Source: Pseudomonas sp. PSE14 (GTDB taxonomy: Bacteria; Pseudomonadota; Gammaproteobacteria; Pseudomonadales; Pseudomonadaceae). From it: a DNA stretch of 64,000 nt. The stretch is from contig NZ_CP115669.1 in assembly GCF_029203285.1 (NCBI RefSeq), forward strand, positions 3,472,001 to 3,536,000. The letters run 5' to 3'. Below, piece by piece: positions 43,901-50,840 of this stretch. Positions within the stretch are counted from its first letter, which is position 1; each line of letters begins with the position of its first letter. Both the position numbers and the translations under genes were made by a program. The notes beneath the pieces were generated by a model. The model searched no databases and was not told the origin of the DNA. It saw nothing but the letters and a program-made list of their open reading frames with translations.

Positions 43901-46900
43901 CTTGGGCTGGCCCGTGGAGCCGGAGGTGTAGATCAGGTAGGCGAGGTTCTGCGCCTGGATGCGCACCAGCGGACGCACCGCCAGCGCATTGCCGAGGTCG
44001 GCCTCTTCCAGTAACAGGCGCTCGACGCCTTCGGGCAACGGCAGGCGTTCGGCCAACTCGGCAGTGGTCAGCAGCAGGTCGACGCCGGCATCCTGCATCA
44101 GCCAGGCCAGTCGCTCCTCGGGGTAGTCGACGTCCAGCGGCAGGTAGGCTCCGCCGGCCTTCATGACGGCCAGCAGGGCCAACGGGATGTCCACGCCACG
44201 CGGCAGCGCCACGGCAACCCGGCGCTCCGGGCCGATGCCGCGCTGGATCAGGCGCTGCGCCAGGCGGTTGGAGCGGTCTTCCAGCTCGGCGAAGTTCACT
44301 TCGCGCTGAGCGTCGATCAGCGCGACCTTGGCCGGATGCCGCCGGGCCTGGGCGGCGATGGTCTCGCTCAGCGCCTCGAACGCAGGCGCGTCACCGGCCA
44401 CGGCGATGCTCCAGTCGCTGGCGGGCAGCCAGTCGCGGGCGTCCAGGGGAGCGTCGGCGTTGAGCTCCGGCAGCGCGCGCAGCAGGTCGAGGAAGTGCCC
44501 GACCAGCCGCTGCATGCCGGCAGCGACGTAGCACTCGCGGGCATAGCAGAAGCTCAGGCGCAACGTCTGTTCGCCTTCGCGAACGCGCAGCACCAGGTCG
44601 AACGGGGTTTCCAGGTCGATCTGCTCCAGCGCATCCACCGTCAGGCCCGGCAGGCCATTGCCGGCGCGCGGTTGCCACTGGTGGTCGAAGGCCACCTGGC
44701 ACAGCGGATGGCGGCCGTGGCCGCGCTCGGGTTGCAGGGCTTCCACCAGTTGCTCGAACGGCAGGCCCTGGTGCGCCTGGGCTTGCAGCAGGTCGTCGCG
44801 CAGTTGGCGGAGCACGCCACGCAGGGTCGCGCCTTCGGGCAGCTCACTGCGCAGCACCAGCAGGTTGACGAAGAAACCGACCAGACGCTCGCTGTCCAAC
44901 TGTTCGCGGCCAGCCTGGGTCAGGCCGATGCGCAGGTCGTGCTGACCGCTGTAGCGTTGCAGCAACAGGTTGTAGGCGCTGAGCAGGAGCATCGGCAGCG
45001 TCGCGCCGTGGGCCTGGGCCAGACCGCGCAGCCGGCGGGTCAGGTCGGCGTCGACTTCGCGTTCGATCAGTGCGGCACTCTGGCCTTTCCCTCCCGTCGC
45101 GAAAGGCAGCTCCAGCGGCGAATGCTGAGTGCCCAGGCGCTCGCTCCACCAATCCAGCAGGCGCGCGCCCTCGCCCGCCTCCAGCCGGGATTGCTGGGCG
45201 GCGGCCAGGTCGAGGTATTGGCGCGGCAGCACCGGCAGCACCGGCTCGCGTTGTTCGACGACGGCGCGGTAGCACTCGGCGAACTCGTCCAGCAGCAGGC
45301 TCAGCGACCAACCATCGGCGATGATGTGGTGCACGCACAGCAGCAGCGCCTGGCGGCCGCCGCCGAGGTTCTGCAGGCGCAGGCGCAGCAGCGGGCCGGC
45401 GGCCAGGTCGAAAGGTTCGGCGGCGAAGGCATCGGCGTCCTCGCGGGCGGCGATGTCGCGGCGGGCATTGCCGAGGGAGCTGAAATCGCTCTCGGTCAGT
45501 TCTACCCGATTGTCGTCGGACAGGCTCAGCGTGACTTCGCCATCCGCCTGTTCGATGAAGCGGCTGCGCAGGGTTTCATGGCGGCCCAGCAGCACGGCAA
45601 AGGCCTGCTCCACCGCCGGACGACGCAGCTCACCGCGCAGGTTCATGCGCCCGGCGATGTGGTAGACGGCGCTTTCCGGCTCCAGCTTCCAGAGGAACCA
45701 CAGGCGACGCTGAGCCGGCGACAGCGGCAGCAGGCCGTCACGCGGGACCTGCGCAATGGTTTCTGCTTCAGTCGTCGGCAGTGCCGCCAGCGCGGCGGCG
45801 AAGGCGCCCAGTTCCGGCGCTTCGAACAGCAGGCGCAGCTCCACGGGACGCCCCAGGCGCTCGCGCAGGCGCGCCATCAGTTGAGTGGCCTTGATGGAGT
45901 TGCCGCCCAGGGCGAAGAAGTTGTCGTCGCGGCGGATCGCCGGCAGCTCCAGCACCTCGCTCCACAGTGCGGCGATGGATTCTTCCTCGGCGTTCAATGC
46001 GGCGACCGGCCTGGCGCTCGCGCCATCGCTGATCGGCTCGCCGGCACGCTGGATGGCGTAGGCCTGCAGGCTACCGTCGAGCAGTTGTGCCCGGCAGGCC
46101 GAGCGTTGCAGCTTGCCGCTGGAGGTCTTGGGCAGCGCACCCGGTTCCAGCAGCGCCACCACCAGCGGCGCCTCCTGGAAGGTTTCCGCCACGGCGGCGG
46201 AAATGGCCTTGGCCAGGGCTTCGGCGGAAATCAGCTTGCGCACGCTGCGCCCGACTTCGGCGGCGATGCCGATGCCGTCGCGGCCCTGGTGTTCGATGGC
46301 GAAGGCGGAGACGCGGCCCTTGCGCACCAGGTCCACCTCTTCCTCGACGCAGCGCTCCAGGTCCTGCGGGTAGAGGTTCTGCCCACGGACGATGAGCATG
46401 TCCTTGAGGCGGCCGGTGACGAAAAGCTCGCCGTTGTGCAGGAAGCCCAGGTCGCCGGTACGCAGCCAGGTGCGGCCGTCCTTCTCGACGAAGGTGCGTG
46501 CGCTGGCCTCCGGGTTGCGCCAGTAGCCCAGCGCCACGCTGGGACCGCTGCTCCAGATTTCACCGACGCGATCCGGGCCGAGGGCTTCGCCGCTCAGCGG
46601 GTCAACCAGTTGCACGTCGTGGTCCGGCTGGGTGCGCCCGCAGTTGATCAGCGAAGTGCCGCGGCCCGGTCGGGCGACGTTCTCGCCCAGGGCGTTGAGG
46701 TCGACTTCCAGTTGGCCGATGCCGTCACCGCGCACACCGCCGGTGACGAACAGGGTCGCCTCGGCGAGGCCGTAGCAGGCGTAGAAGGACGAGGCGTCGA
46801 ACCGGGCCGGGGCGAACCAGGCGGCGAAGCGTTCCAGGGTGTCCGGGCGGATCGGCTCGGAGCCGGAGAAGGCCACGCGCCAGGTGCTCAGGTCGAGGCC

Positions 46901-47743
46901 TTCCAGCGCGGCTTCGTTGACCCGCTCGCAGCACAGGCGGTAGGCGAAGTCCGGGCCGCCGCTGACGGTACCGCCGAAGCGCGCGATTGCCTCCAGCCAG
47001 CGACGCGGACGTTCGAGGAAGTAACGCGGAGACATCAGCACACATTCGATGCCGCTGTAGATCGGCTGCAGCAGCCCGCCGATCAGACCCATGTCGTGGA
47101 ACAGCGGCAGCCAACTGACCATCACGTCGTCGTCGCCGATACCAAGGCCGTGGCGGATCAGGCGTTCGTTGGCGATCAGGTTGCCATGGCTGACCTGTAC
47201 GCCCTTGGGCGTCGAGGTGGAGCCGGAGGTGTACTGCAGGAACGCAATGTCGTCGTCGGCCAGCTCGGGCATCTGCCATTCGACGGCCAGCGCCGGGTTG
47301 GCCTGGTCCACCGCGAGCAGCAGCGGGCTGTCGCCGATCTCGCGCACGCAGGCCGGGCGCAGTGCTTCGATCAGCGTGGAATCGGTGAGCACCAGGCTGG
47401 GCTGCGCGTCATCGAGGATCGAACGCAGGCGCGCCAGGTGCTGCGGGCGCACGGACTCCGGCGGATAGGCCGGCACGGCGATGATCCCCGAATAGAGGCA
47501 GGCGAAGAACGCGGTGACGTAGTCCGGCCCGCTGGGCAGCAGGAGCACGGCGCGGTCGCCGCACCGGCCATGGCGCAGCATCCAGGCGGCCATGGCGCGG
47601 GCGCGCTCGTCCAGCTCACGGAAGCTGATGGGCACCTCGATGTTCTCGGCGATGAATCGCAGGGCAGTCTTGCGCGGCATTTCGCAGGCGCGTTGCAGCA
47701 GGGCCTCGACCAGGTTTCCTGCGGCTTCGTAGCGGTCGTTCAT
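34991..47743 (-). CDS. NRPS 1: FAAL-ACP-C-A(X)-PCP-C-A(Asp)-PCP-E-C-A(Ser)-PCP
   Basis: A 4250-residue loading synthetase. An N-terminal fatty-acyl-AMP ligase (about 1-580, LQYTSGSTSTPKG) and carrier (LGGNSIKAT, near 613) start the chain as in PvdL. Then C (670-1100), A (1115-1620), PCP (near 1656); C (1715-2150), A (2165-2650), PCP (near 2704), E (2765-3180); C (3200-3640), A (3660-4130), PCP (near 4182). Codes read by alignment to GrsA: module 1 DGEACGGVTK (N5-modified ornithine type, less certain), module 2 DLTKVGHVGK (Asp), module 3 DVWHMSLIDK (Ser). The E domain predicts D-Asp, and the next C has the D-accepting start motif. The 132-base leader after the tauD-like gene has only a small hairpin near 47840-47860 and no sigma box, so it is probably transcribed from the mbtH promoter. 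Confidence 0.94.
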   Translation of the reverse strand: MNDRYEAAGNLVEALLQRACEMPRKTALRFIAENIEVPISFRELDERARAMAAWMLRHGRCGDRAVLLLPSGPDYVTAFFACLYSGIIAVPAYPPESVRPQHLARLRSILDDAQPSLVLTDSTLIEALRPACVREIGDSPLLLAVDQANPALAVEWQMPELADDDIAFLQYTSGSTSTPKGVQVSHGNLIANERLIRHGLGIGDDDVMVSWLPLFHDMGLIGGLLQPIYSGIECVLMSPRYFLERPRRWLEAIARFGGTVSGGPDFAYRLCCERVNEAALEGLDLSTWRVAFSGSEPIRPDTLERFAAWFAPARFDASSFYACYGLAEATLFVTGGVRGDGIGQLEVDLNALGENVARPGRGTSLINCGRTQPDHDVQLVDPLSGEALGPDRVGEIWSSGPSVALGYWRNPEASARTFVEKDGRTWLRTGDLGFLHNGELFVTGRLKDMLIVRGQNLYPQDLERCVEEEVDLVRKGRVSAFAIEHQGRDGIGIAAEVGRSVRKLISAEALAKAISAAVAETFQEAPLVVALLEPGALPKTSSGKLQRSACRAQLLDGSLQAYAIQRAGEPISDGASARPVAALNAEEESIAALWSEVLELPAIRRDDNFFALGGNSIKATQLMARLRERLGRPVELRLLFEAPELGAFAAALAALPTTEAETIAQVPRDGLLPLSPAQRRLWFLWKLEPESAVYHIAGRMNLRGELRRPAVEQAFAVLLGRHETLRSRFIEQADGEVTLSLSDDNRVELTESDFSSLGNARRDIAAREDADAFAAEPFDLAAGPLLRLRLQNLGGGRQALLLCVHHIIADGWSLSLLLDEFAECYRAVVEQREPVLPVLPRQYLDLAAAQQSRLEAGEGARLLDWWSERLGTQHSPLELPFATGGKGQSAALIEREVDADLTRRLRGLAQAHGATLPMLLLSAYNLLLQRYSGQHDLRIGLTQAGREQLDSERLVGFFVNLLVLRSELPEGATLRGVLRQLRDDLLQAQAHQGLPFEQLVEALQPERGHGRHPLCQVAFDHQWQPRAGNGLPGLTVDALEQIDLETPFDLVLRVREGEQTLRLSFCYARECYVAAGMQRLVGHFLDLLRALPELNADAPLDARDWLPASDWSIAVAGDAPAFEALSETIAAQARRHPAKVALIDAQREVNFAELEDRSNRLAQRLIQRGIGPERRVAVALPRGVDIPLALLAVMKAGGAYLPLDVDYPEERLAWLMQDAGVDLLLTTAELAERLPLPEGVERLLLEEADLGNALAVRPLVRIQAQNLAYLIYTSGSTGQPKGVAVAHGEIAAHCRAIGQRYAMSAADRELIFMSFAFDGAHERWLTALSHGGSLLIRNDALWTAEQTLDQLRRHEVTVAAFPPAYLQQLAEQAMIHGHAPSMRIYCFGGDAVPEAAYQLAHQALKPQHLINGYGPTETVVTPMLWKADARTTCGAAYAPIGEVVGERSLYILDDRLQPLPRGVAGELYIGGHGLARGYHQRAAMTAERFVADPYADGLRLYRSGDRVRWREDGALDYLGRVDQQVKIRGFRIEPGEIEARLRALPGVREAAVIARDNERGKRLLGYVTGEGVAEDTLKAALRAQLPDYMVPSRILVLAQMPLNANGKIDRKALPEPEETASAAEAPRDGLENRVAAVWAEVLGVPAVGREDDFFELGGHSLLATQVISRLRRDLGCEVPLRDLFEASRLDEFAARLSASTPSGPPPLRALARDGDLPLSAAQSRLWFFWQMEPASAAYNVPGALRLRGELDESALRRSFDALVARHETLRTTFDEVDGQAFQRIQPAQPLDLARVDLSAENDAEGAARRLAEEEAQRPFDLRHGPLLRLTLIKLADSDHVLLLTMHHIVSDGWSIRVLVDEFSRLYGAFAASEKLELPALPVQYADYAQWQRELLAGEEGQRQLSWWTEQLGRDTPVLELAADRPRPAVQSYRGGSLGFSLDTGLGARLKQLAREQDVTLFMLLLGAYAVLMQRYSGQRDLRIAVPIANRQQLETEGLIGFFVNTQVMPFQLADDESFAALLARIKPLALGAQAHQDLPFEQLVEALQPERSLAYNPLVQVKFNFGFDVSRLPDAGALKLALFSEEQYGARFDLALDMAEALDASGQPGDELRGSFVYARDLFDEDSVVAIAGQFEALLRQLCAEPQRALGELPRPVASRRRGEARQWPQQDVLALFATQVAAQPDAIAVQDDKVRYSYAELDARTNRLANALIDSGVEPVECVAICQERSAQWVLLLLGVLKAGATYVPLDPAQPAERLRQLIKDNGIGRVLVSDAVLQDTFGAAATLIPAGGPEQGSDKAPSLSIEPQQVAYVIFTSGSTGQPKGVRVSHAALANYVQAVLERLQLDQGRAHGLGMAMVSSVAADLGHTTLFGTLCGGGRLHLADAQAVADAERFSQFMREVDVLKIVPSHLAGLLAAAPNAAAVLPRRLLVVGGEACDRALLQPIRELAPRLRIVNHYGPSESTVGVLTHEWSLLDDLPAASLPIGTPLANTAIRVLDENGRDLLPGVPGELYIGGAGLALGYLGLPEMTAERFVKIEGERLYRSGDRVRLNRRGAVEFLGRVDDQVKIRGYRVEPGELAQALKRLPGVRDAVALAEREGDGPMRLLAWAVAEGQSVESLRESLAAEVPEYLLPAQLMLLECLPLNANGKVDRKALPRVETAAKPLDSAPLSELEQRIADIWQAVLKVERVGAEDNFFDLGGDSILSLQIIARIRKLGYKLSPKQLFERQSVRQLAQWLESRAPAAPAPVVAVSGEVALSPVQARFFERVPSAQRHHWNQALLLQPREALDGDALARALHWLVGQHDALRLRFDGSRQRYAEQGPLDMTLLWRRRAADARTLERLCDDAQASLDIANGPLLRAMHVTLEAGGERLLLVIHHLAVDGVSWRILLEDLQYAYRELRAGRTPAALPRTDGYQAWSARQQAAALSAEVAAELDYWQAQLRDAPRLTRGRNDAPATWKEAANARFSLDAETTRQLLGPALKAQRIQINDLLLTALARALCAWTGESSALVEMEGHGRDGDGALDLSRSVGWFTALYPVRLQAGGEPGEDLRATREHLHNLPRGGIGYGQLRYLSQHAAKLRDLPAPQVTFNYLGQLDQAFADADFLPAFEGVGRSQPLNAALGNALVYVGRVLGGELSLEVTYSRFMFDAADIDELQALLRAELQALVAYCLATPRKLQASELPLLGLDQQLDALPLPAGVEDLYPLSPMQQGMLFHALDVPGSSLYVNQLRVDLDGLDEARFLDAWRAVIARHANLRTGFLASADSAPLQFVLCDVQLPVQSFDWRDQSVSEQQLDNVADAQRNLGFDLAKPPLQRLALVCLGERRYQLIWTCHHLLLDGWSSARLIGEVLALYRGESLPAPAAQYGDYIAWLHTQDGAAGESFWRERLKDFDEPTLLATACDAGFRDEPLRELHSRLDSAPLQRFAQAQRITLNTLVQGAWALLLQRYCGQRSVTFGATVAGRPASLPGAEESLGLFINTLPILQSPDDAQRVGDWLRELQAFNLDVREFEHTPLYDIQRWAGRGGQALFDSLIVFENFPMDAALASSGDDDLRILGHRPVDGTNYALALVASTDDQLDVRYTYRADRLSASQVEQLRGHFEHLLMALVEDAERPLGRVSQLADGERHSLLQRFNDTAATFPADVQLQELIERQVAATPDALALQCGKEHLSYAQLNARANQLAHWLRGQGVGPDVLVGVAAERSVELVVALLGIVKAGGAYVPMDPDYPQDRLQHMLADSGVSLLLTQQHLRDRLPPTQARTVCLDSQWREIATASERNPATLGSPQNLAYLIYTSGSTGKPKGAGNSHRALVNRLHWMQKAYALDASDRVLQKTPFSFDVSVWEFFWPLMTGAALVVAAPGAHRDPAALRQVIEAGQVTTLHFVPSMLQAFVASGELERSPSLRQVMCSGEALPYELQQQFRQRSSAKLHNLYGPTEAAIDVSFWACDEDNARHVVPIGRPIDNLRLVLLDERLEPVPQGVAGELYIGGVGLARGYHARPGLTSERFVADPFGSGERLYRTGDLARQREDGAIEYLGRLDHQVKIRGLRIELGEIESHLQAHPQVSEAVVVARDGVLLAYVVASAKPEALRQALQGELPDYMVPSRIIALDAMPLSPNGKLDRKALPDPQLGERLREYVAPRSDLEVELAGIWQHVLQVDRVGLHDDFFELGGHSLLLTQVGLTLRQRLGLELPLHRLFELSNIEALAAWIESQRASSASTEEELDLMDELLGELENL

Positions 47744-47875
47744 GACATCACCTGTTCTGGCGGCGGGCGCGTGGGGCCCGCCGGAGGAAATTCGTTGGTT
47801 TCGGGGCGCCGAGGCAGGTCGCGCGCGCCGATCAGTCCCCTCTCCGTCCGGGAGAGAGAGTTATCCGTGCGGACT

Positions 47876-48862
47876 TCAACGCTCGGCGTCAGCCCCATGC
47901 CCCTCAGCCATCGCGACCACGACTTTTCGCGGCCCGCTGAACGGCGAGCGCGCGTGGGCGGCGAGCATGTTGTCGAGCATCAGGACGTCGCCGCTGTACC
48001 AGGGGAAGCTCACCTTCGCCTCCTCCAGCACGCCGCGGATTTCGTCGAGCACCGAGGGTTCGATGGGGCTGCCGTCGCCGTAGTAGACGTTGCGCGGCAG
48101 GTCTTCCTCGTCGACGATTTCCAGCAGGCTCTCGCGCACGTCCGGCGGCAGGTTGGAGACGTGGAACAGGTGCGCCTGGTTGAACCACACCCAGTCGCGG
48201 GTGCGCGGGTGGCGGGCCACTGCCTGGCAGACCTGGCGGGTGCGCAGTTCGCCGTCCTCCTTCCATTCCCAGCCGATCCGGTGGGCCTTGCAGTAGGCCT
48301 CGACCACCGCCGGGTCATCGCTGTTGAACACCTGCTCCCAGGCCACGTCCAGGCCGTTGCCGAAGTTGCGCGTGTACATCAGCCCGCGTTCGCTGAAGCG
48401 GCGGCGGATGCCCTCGTCCACCCGGAGGTAGATCTCGCGGCTGTCGGCGATGGGCGTCTCGCCGCCGCTCTGCGCCGCCTGCACGCAGTAGAACCAGATC
48501 TTCATCGGCCATTCGCGGGTGTAGGCCTGCTCGTTGTGCAGCGGGATGTGCTGGTGCGGCGGGTACTCGGTGGAGGTGTACACGCCGCTGGTGACGTTGC
48601 TGCGCGGCGTCGAACCGAACTCGTAGTTGAGCAGCGGATGACCGAAGCCGGCGGCAAACTCGCGAAAGCGCTCCGGCGCGCCGACCTGGAAGCCACGGAA
48701 GAGGATGCCGGCGCAAACCGGCAGGCGTTCAGCCACCAGCGGGCGCAGGTCGGCCAGGGCGTCGAGCAGGTCGATGCCGTCGCCGCGAGCCTGTACCAGC
48801 AGCGGCAGGCCGCCACGGGCCTGGGCCAAAGGAGCAACGTCGAACAGGGTGGAACTGGACAT
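47876..48862 (-). CDS. SyrP/TauD-type Fe(II)/2-oxoglutarate dioxygenase (aspartyl beta-hydroxylase)
   Basis: A 328-residue dioxygenase of the SyrP-like group that hydroxylates amino acids on NRPS carriers. The iron ligands are His and Glu in IPLHNEQAY and a late His in LDNMLAAHARSPF; the following Arg (in SGPRKVV) should bind 2-oxoglutarate. Because NRPS 1 has an Asp module, the most likely product is beta-hydroxyaspartate, a bidentate iron ligand. GGAG precedes ATG 48862. It lies between the thioesterase and NRPS 1 in one operon. Stand-alone hydroxylases of this kind act on carrier-bound Asp (family knowledge). Confidence 0.9.
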   Translation of the reverse strand: MSSSTLFDVAPLAQARGGLPLLVQARGDGIDLLDALADLRPLVAERLPVCAGILFRGFQVGAPERFREFAAGFGHPLLNYEFGSTPRSNVTSGVYTSTEYPPHQHIPLHNEQAYTREWPMKIWFYCVQAAQSGGETPIADSREIYLRVDEGIRRRFSERGLMYTRNFGNGLDVAWEQVFNSDDPAVVEAYCKAHRIGWEWKEDGELRTRQVCQAVARHPRTRDWVWFNQAHLFHVSNLPPDVRESLLEIVDEEDLPRNVYYGDGSPIEPSVLDEIRGVLEEAKVSFPWYSGDVLMLDNMLAAHARSPFSGPRKVVVAMAEGHGADAER

Positions 48863-48883
48863 CGGGGTTCTCCGCAAGATCGC

Positions 48884-49606
48884 TCAGGCCAGCGCCGCGC
48901 TGGTCGCCTGGCCCGGCTGCTGCAGGCGGGCACGCAGCAGTTCGAGCAGGCGCGCCTCGCTGGAATTGAGGAAGAAGTGGCCGCCGTCGAGCATCTCCAG
49001 GGAGAAGCCAGCGCAGGTCTCGTCCTGCCAGGCGGACAACGACTCCACCGAAAGCCGGTCGGCCTTGCCGCCGAACACGTGGATCGGACAGGACAGCGGC
49101 GGGCGGCGGCGGTAGTCGTAGAGACCGCAGAGAAGGAAGTCGGCGCGCATCACCGGCAGGCTCAGGGCGAGCATCTCCACATCGGCGAAGACCGCCTCGG
49201 CGGTGCCGCCCAGGCGGCGCATGCGCTCGATCAGCTGTTCGTCGCTCTGCTCCTGCGCCAGCTCGCGATGGCTGTCGCGGCGCGACGGCGCGGAGGCCGC
49301 CGAGGCTAAGAGCGCCTGGGGCATCGGCAGGCCGCGCTCCCGCAGGGCATGGGCCAGTTCGAAGGCCAGCAGGCCACCAAGGCTGTGGCCGAACAGCGCG
49401 TAGGGCTGGTCCAGGCGCGCGGCGATTTCGTCGGCCAACTGGCCGGCCAACGCGCGCAGGTCGGTCTGCAGGTTTTCGGCAAAGCGTCGGCCACGACCGG
49501 GCAACTCCACCGGGCAGACCTCGATCCAGGCCGGCAACTGGCGCTTCCAGCGGGCGTAGAGCATGGCGCTGGCGCCGGAGTACGGCAGGCAGAACAGGCG
49601 CAGCAT
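48884..49606 (-). CDS. type II thioesterase (NRPS editing or release)
   Basis: A 240-residue alpha/beta hydrolase of the external thioesterase class: FCLPYSGASAMLYARW N-terminus, nucleophile elbow GHSLGG, Asp in FGGKADRLS and His in DGGHFFLN. It usually clears mis-primed carriers. Here it could also hydrolyse the finished chain, since no thioesterase domain ends NRPS 2. It lies three bases after the mbtH stop and 21 bases before the tauD-like gene. Confidence 0.92.
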   Translation of the reverse strand: MLRLFCLPYSGASAMLYARWKRQLPAWIEVCPVELPGRGRRFAENLQTDLRALAGQLADEIAARLDQPYALFGHSLGGLLAFELAHALRERGLPMPQALLASAASAPSRRDSHRELAQEQSDEQLIERMRRLGGTAEAVFADVEMLALSLPVMRADFLLCGLYDYRRRPPLSCPIHVFGGKADRLSVESLSAWQDETCAGFSLEMLDGGHFFLNSSEARLLELLRARLQQPGQATSAALA

Positions 49607-49609
49607 GGG

Positions 49610-49819
49610 TTACTGCCCCTCGGCCATCTTCTGCCGCAGGCTGAGCGGGCGCATGTCGGTCCAGTTGGCCTCGACGAAAGCCAGGCAGTCGGCCTTGCTC
49701 CCCTGCTTGCCGGCTTCGCGCCAGCCGGAGGGGACTTCCTTGTAGCCCGGCCACAGCGAGTACTGCTCTTCACCGTTGACCAGCACCTTGTAAACCGCAT
49801 CTTCGCGATCGAACGCCAT
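49610..49819 (-). CDS. mbtH: MbtH-like NRPS adenylation chaperone
   Basis: A 69-residue MbtH protein with the full signature: [19 protein letters not shown] and [12 protein letters not shown]. It binds A domains and is often needed for their solubility and activity. GGAG lies upstream. It is the first gene of the operon mbtH-TE-tauD-NRPS1-NRPS2-hydrolase, preceded by a PvdS-like box at 49892-49915. Confidence 0.96.
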   Translation of the reverse strand: MAFDREDAVYKVLVNGEEQYSLWPGYKEVPSGWREAGKQGSKADCLAFVEANWTDMRPLSLRQKMAEGQ

Positions 49820-49891
49820 CGCTCTTCTCCTTCAGACATATGGGATGCCGGCCACCGGCCATTACCGATGTTTTCCGGCTCTGCCATGAAG

Positions 49892-49915
49892 ACGAAGGAG
49901 GCAGGGAAATAGTTA
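49892..49915 (-). promoter_or_regulatory. PvdS-like promoter box upstream of mbtH/NRPS operon
   Basis: The minus strand reads TAACT, sixteen bases, CGT: one mismatch from TAAAT-N16-CGT with exact spacing. It lies 73-96 bases before the mbtH start and faces the operon. Confidence 0.7.
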
Positions 49916-49918
49916 GCT

Positions 49919-49951
49919 ATCGCATATGCGATTAATTCTCATAGGATATGC
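49919..49951. promoter_or_regulatory. 14-bp palindrome and A/T-rich Fur-like stretch upstream of mbtH
   Basis: ATCGCATATGCGAT (49919-49932) is a perfect palindrome. It runs into TAATTCTCAT (49933-49942), a partial Fur-like half site. Both lie directly upstream of the sigma box. The remaining 49820-50164 gap carries only this box, a Fur site near 50090 and leader sequence. Confidence 0.45.
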
Positions 49952-50080
49952 GCCGGCGAAAATGCCTGATCTGTGCTGGGCACCCGGGAAGAACTTTCAA
50001 GGAAGGATACGAATGAAAAATCTTCGAACCGCTGTGGGAACCCTATTCCAGAGCGATTGCCGAAGTCTCTCGAATTAATT

Positions 50081-50099
50081 GATAATAATTATCATTTGA
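50081..50099 (+). promoter_or_regulatory. Fur box upstream of the pvdS-like gene
   Basis: GATAATAATTATCATTTGA matches 14 of 19 Fur consensus positions, with a perfect GATAAT half and ATCATT half. It lies about 65 bases before the sigma-factor start, as in Fur control of pvdS. Confidence 0.8.
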
Positions 50100-50164
50100 T
50101 CTAGATTGACCGCCTCAACCCATGTGGACGTCCCCGCCTCCGCCGCCGCATAGGAACACCTTGC

Positions 50165-50701
50165 ATGTCCAAGCCAATGCCCGCCGAGTCGCGCCCCGCT
50201 CTCCATGAGCTGTTCGCCACCCACCGGCAGACCTTCATCAATGCGGCCGCACGCATCCTCGGCTGCCGCAGCCATGCCGAAGACGTGGTCCACGATGCGT
50301 ACATCAAGCTCAACGCCACCGACCTGACCTCCGGCATCCAGTCGCAGAGCGGCTACCTGATGCGCGTGGTACGCAACCTGGCCATCGATCTCTACCGGCG
50401 CCAGGCGCTGGAGAAGCGCTATTCGGGGAACGAGGAGGAAGGCATGCACGTCGCGACGCCGGCTGCCTCGCCGGAGACCGAGCATGAGGGTCGGCAGACG
50501 CTCGAAGCCATTTCCAACGCCCTGCTCGCGTTGCCCGAGCGCACGCGCTATGCCTTCGAGATGTACCGCCTGCACGGTCGCACGCAGAAGGAGATCGCCG
50601 AGGAACTGGGGGTTTCCCCGACGCTGGTGAACTTCATGGTGCGCGACGCGCTGGTGCACTGCCGCAAGACCCTCAAGGGCCTGGAAGAAGGTCGCTGCTG
50701 A
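50165..50701 (+). CDS. pvdS: PvdS-like iron-starvation ECF sigma factor
   Basis: A 178-residue sigma factor. Close match to P. aeruginosa PvdS from memory: GCRSHAEDVVHDAYIKL and LMRVVRNLAIDLYRRQALEK in region 2, the YSGNEEEG linker, then RTRYAFEMYRLHG and ELGVSPTLVNFMVRDALVHC in region 4. It should direct transcription from TAAAT-N16-CGT promoters, two of which lie in this locus. AGGA lies nine bases before the ATG. A strong Fur box precedes it. It is divergent from the mbtH-NRPS operon and lacks a dedicated adjacent anti-sigma gene. Confidence 0.93.
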   Translation: MSKPMPAESRPALHELFATHRQTFINAAARILGCRSHAEDVVHDAYIKLNATDLTSGIQSQSGYLMRVVRNLAIDLYRRQALEKRYSGNEEEGMHVATPAASPETEHEGRQTLEAISNALLALPERTRYAFEMYRLHGRTQKEIAEELGVSPTLVNFMVRDALVHCRKTLKGLEEGRC

Positions 50702-50840
50702 GGGGATCGCAGCCTTGGGTCAGGGCGCGAAAGATCGCTCCGGTGTAGTGCTCGCCAGTCGCCAGCGCATGGCAATGAACGCCGCAGGGCTGCAGCAGCC
50801 GGGTTGAAGGCAATCTGCTGCAGCCCCCGTGAAACGCCCG

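Noticed and set aside
47744..47875. Separate promoter for NRPS 1 in the tauD-NRPS spacer
   Set aside because: Only a small GAGAG/CTCTC hairpin is seen; no PvdS box, Fur site or clear -35/-10 was found, so read-through from the mbtH promoter is simpler.
44336..49309. Plus-strand open frame of about 1657 codons opposite NRPS 1, tauD-like and thioesterase genes
   Set aside because: It crosses several well-supported minus-strand genes and intergenic sites; no domain is recognisable. It is a high-GC shadow.
27072..49819. Pyoverdine synthesis locus
   Set aside because: FAAL loading, PvdA-, PvdE- and PvdS-like genes are shared with pyoverdine, but the Glu/D-Tyr/Dab chromophore modules and pvdH, pvdMNO, pvdP, pvdQ genes are absent and the A-domain codes differ.
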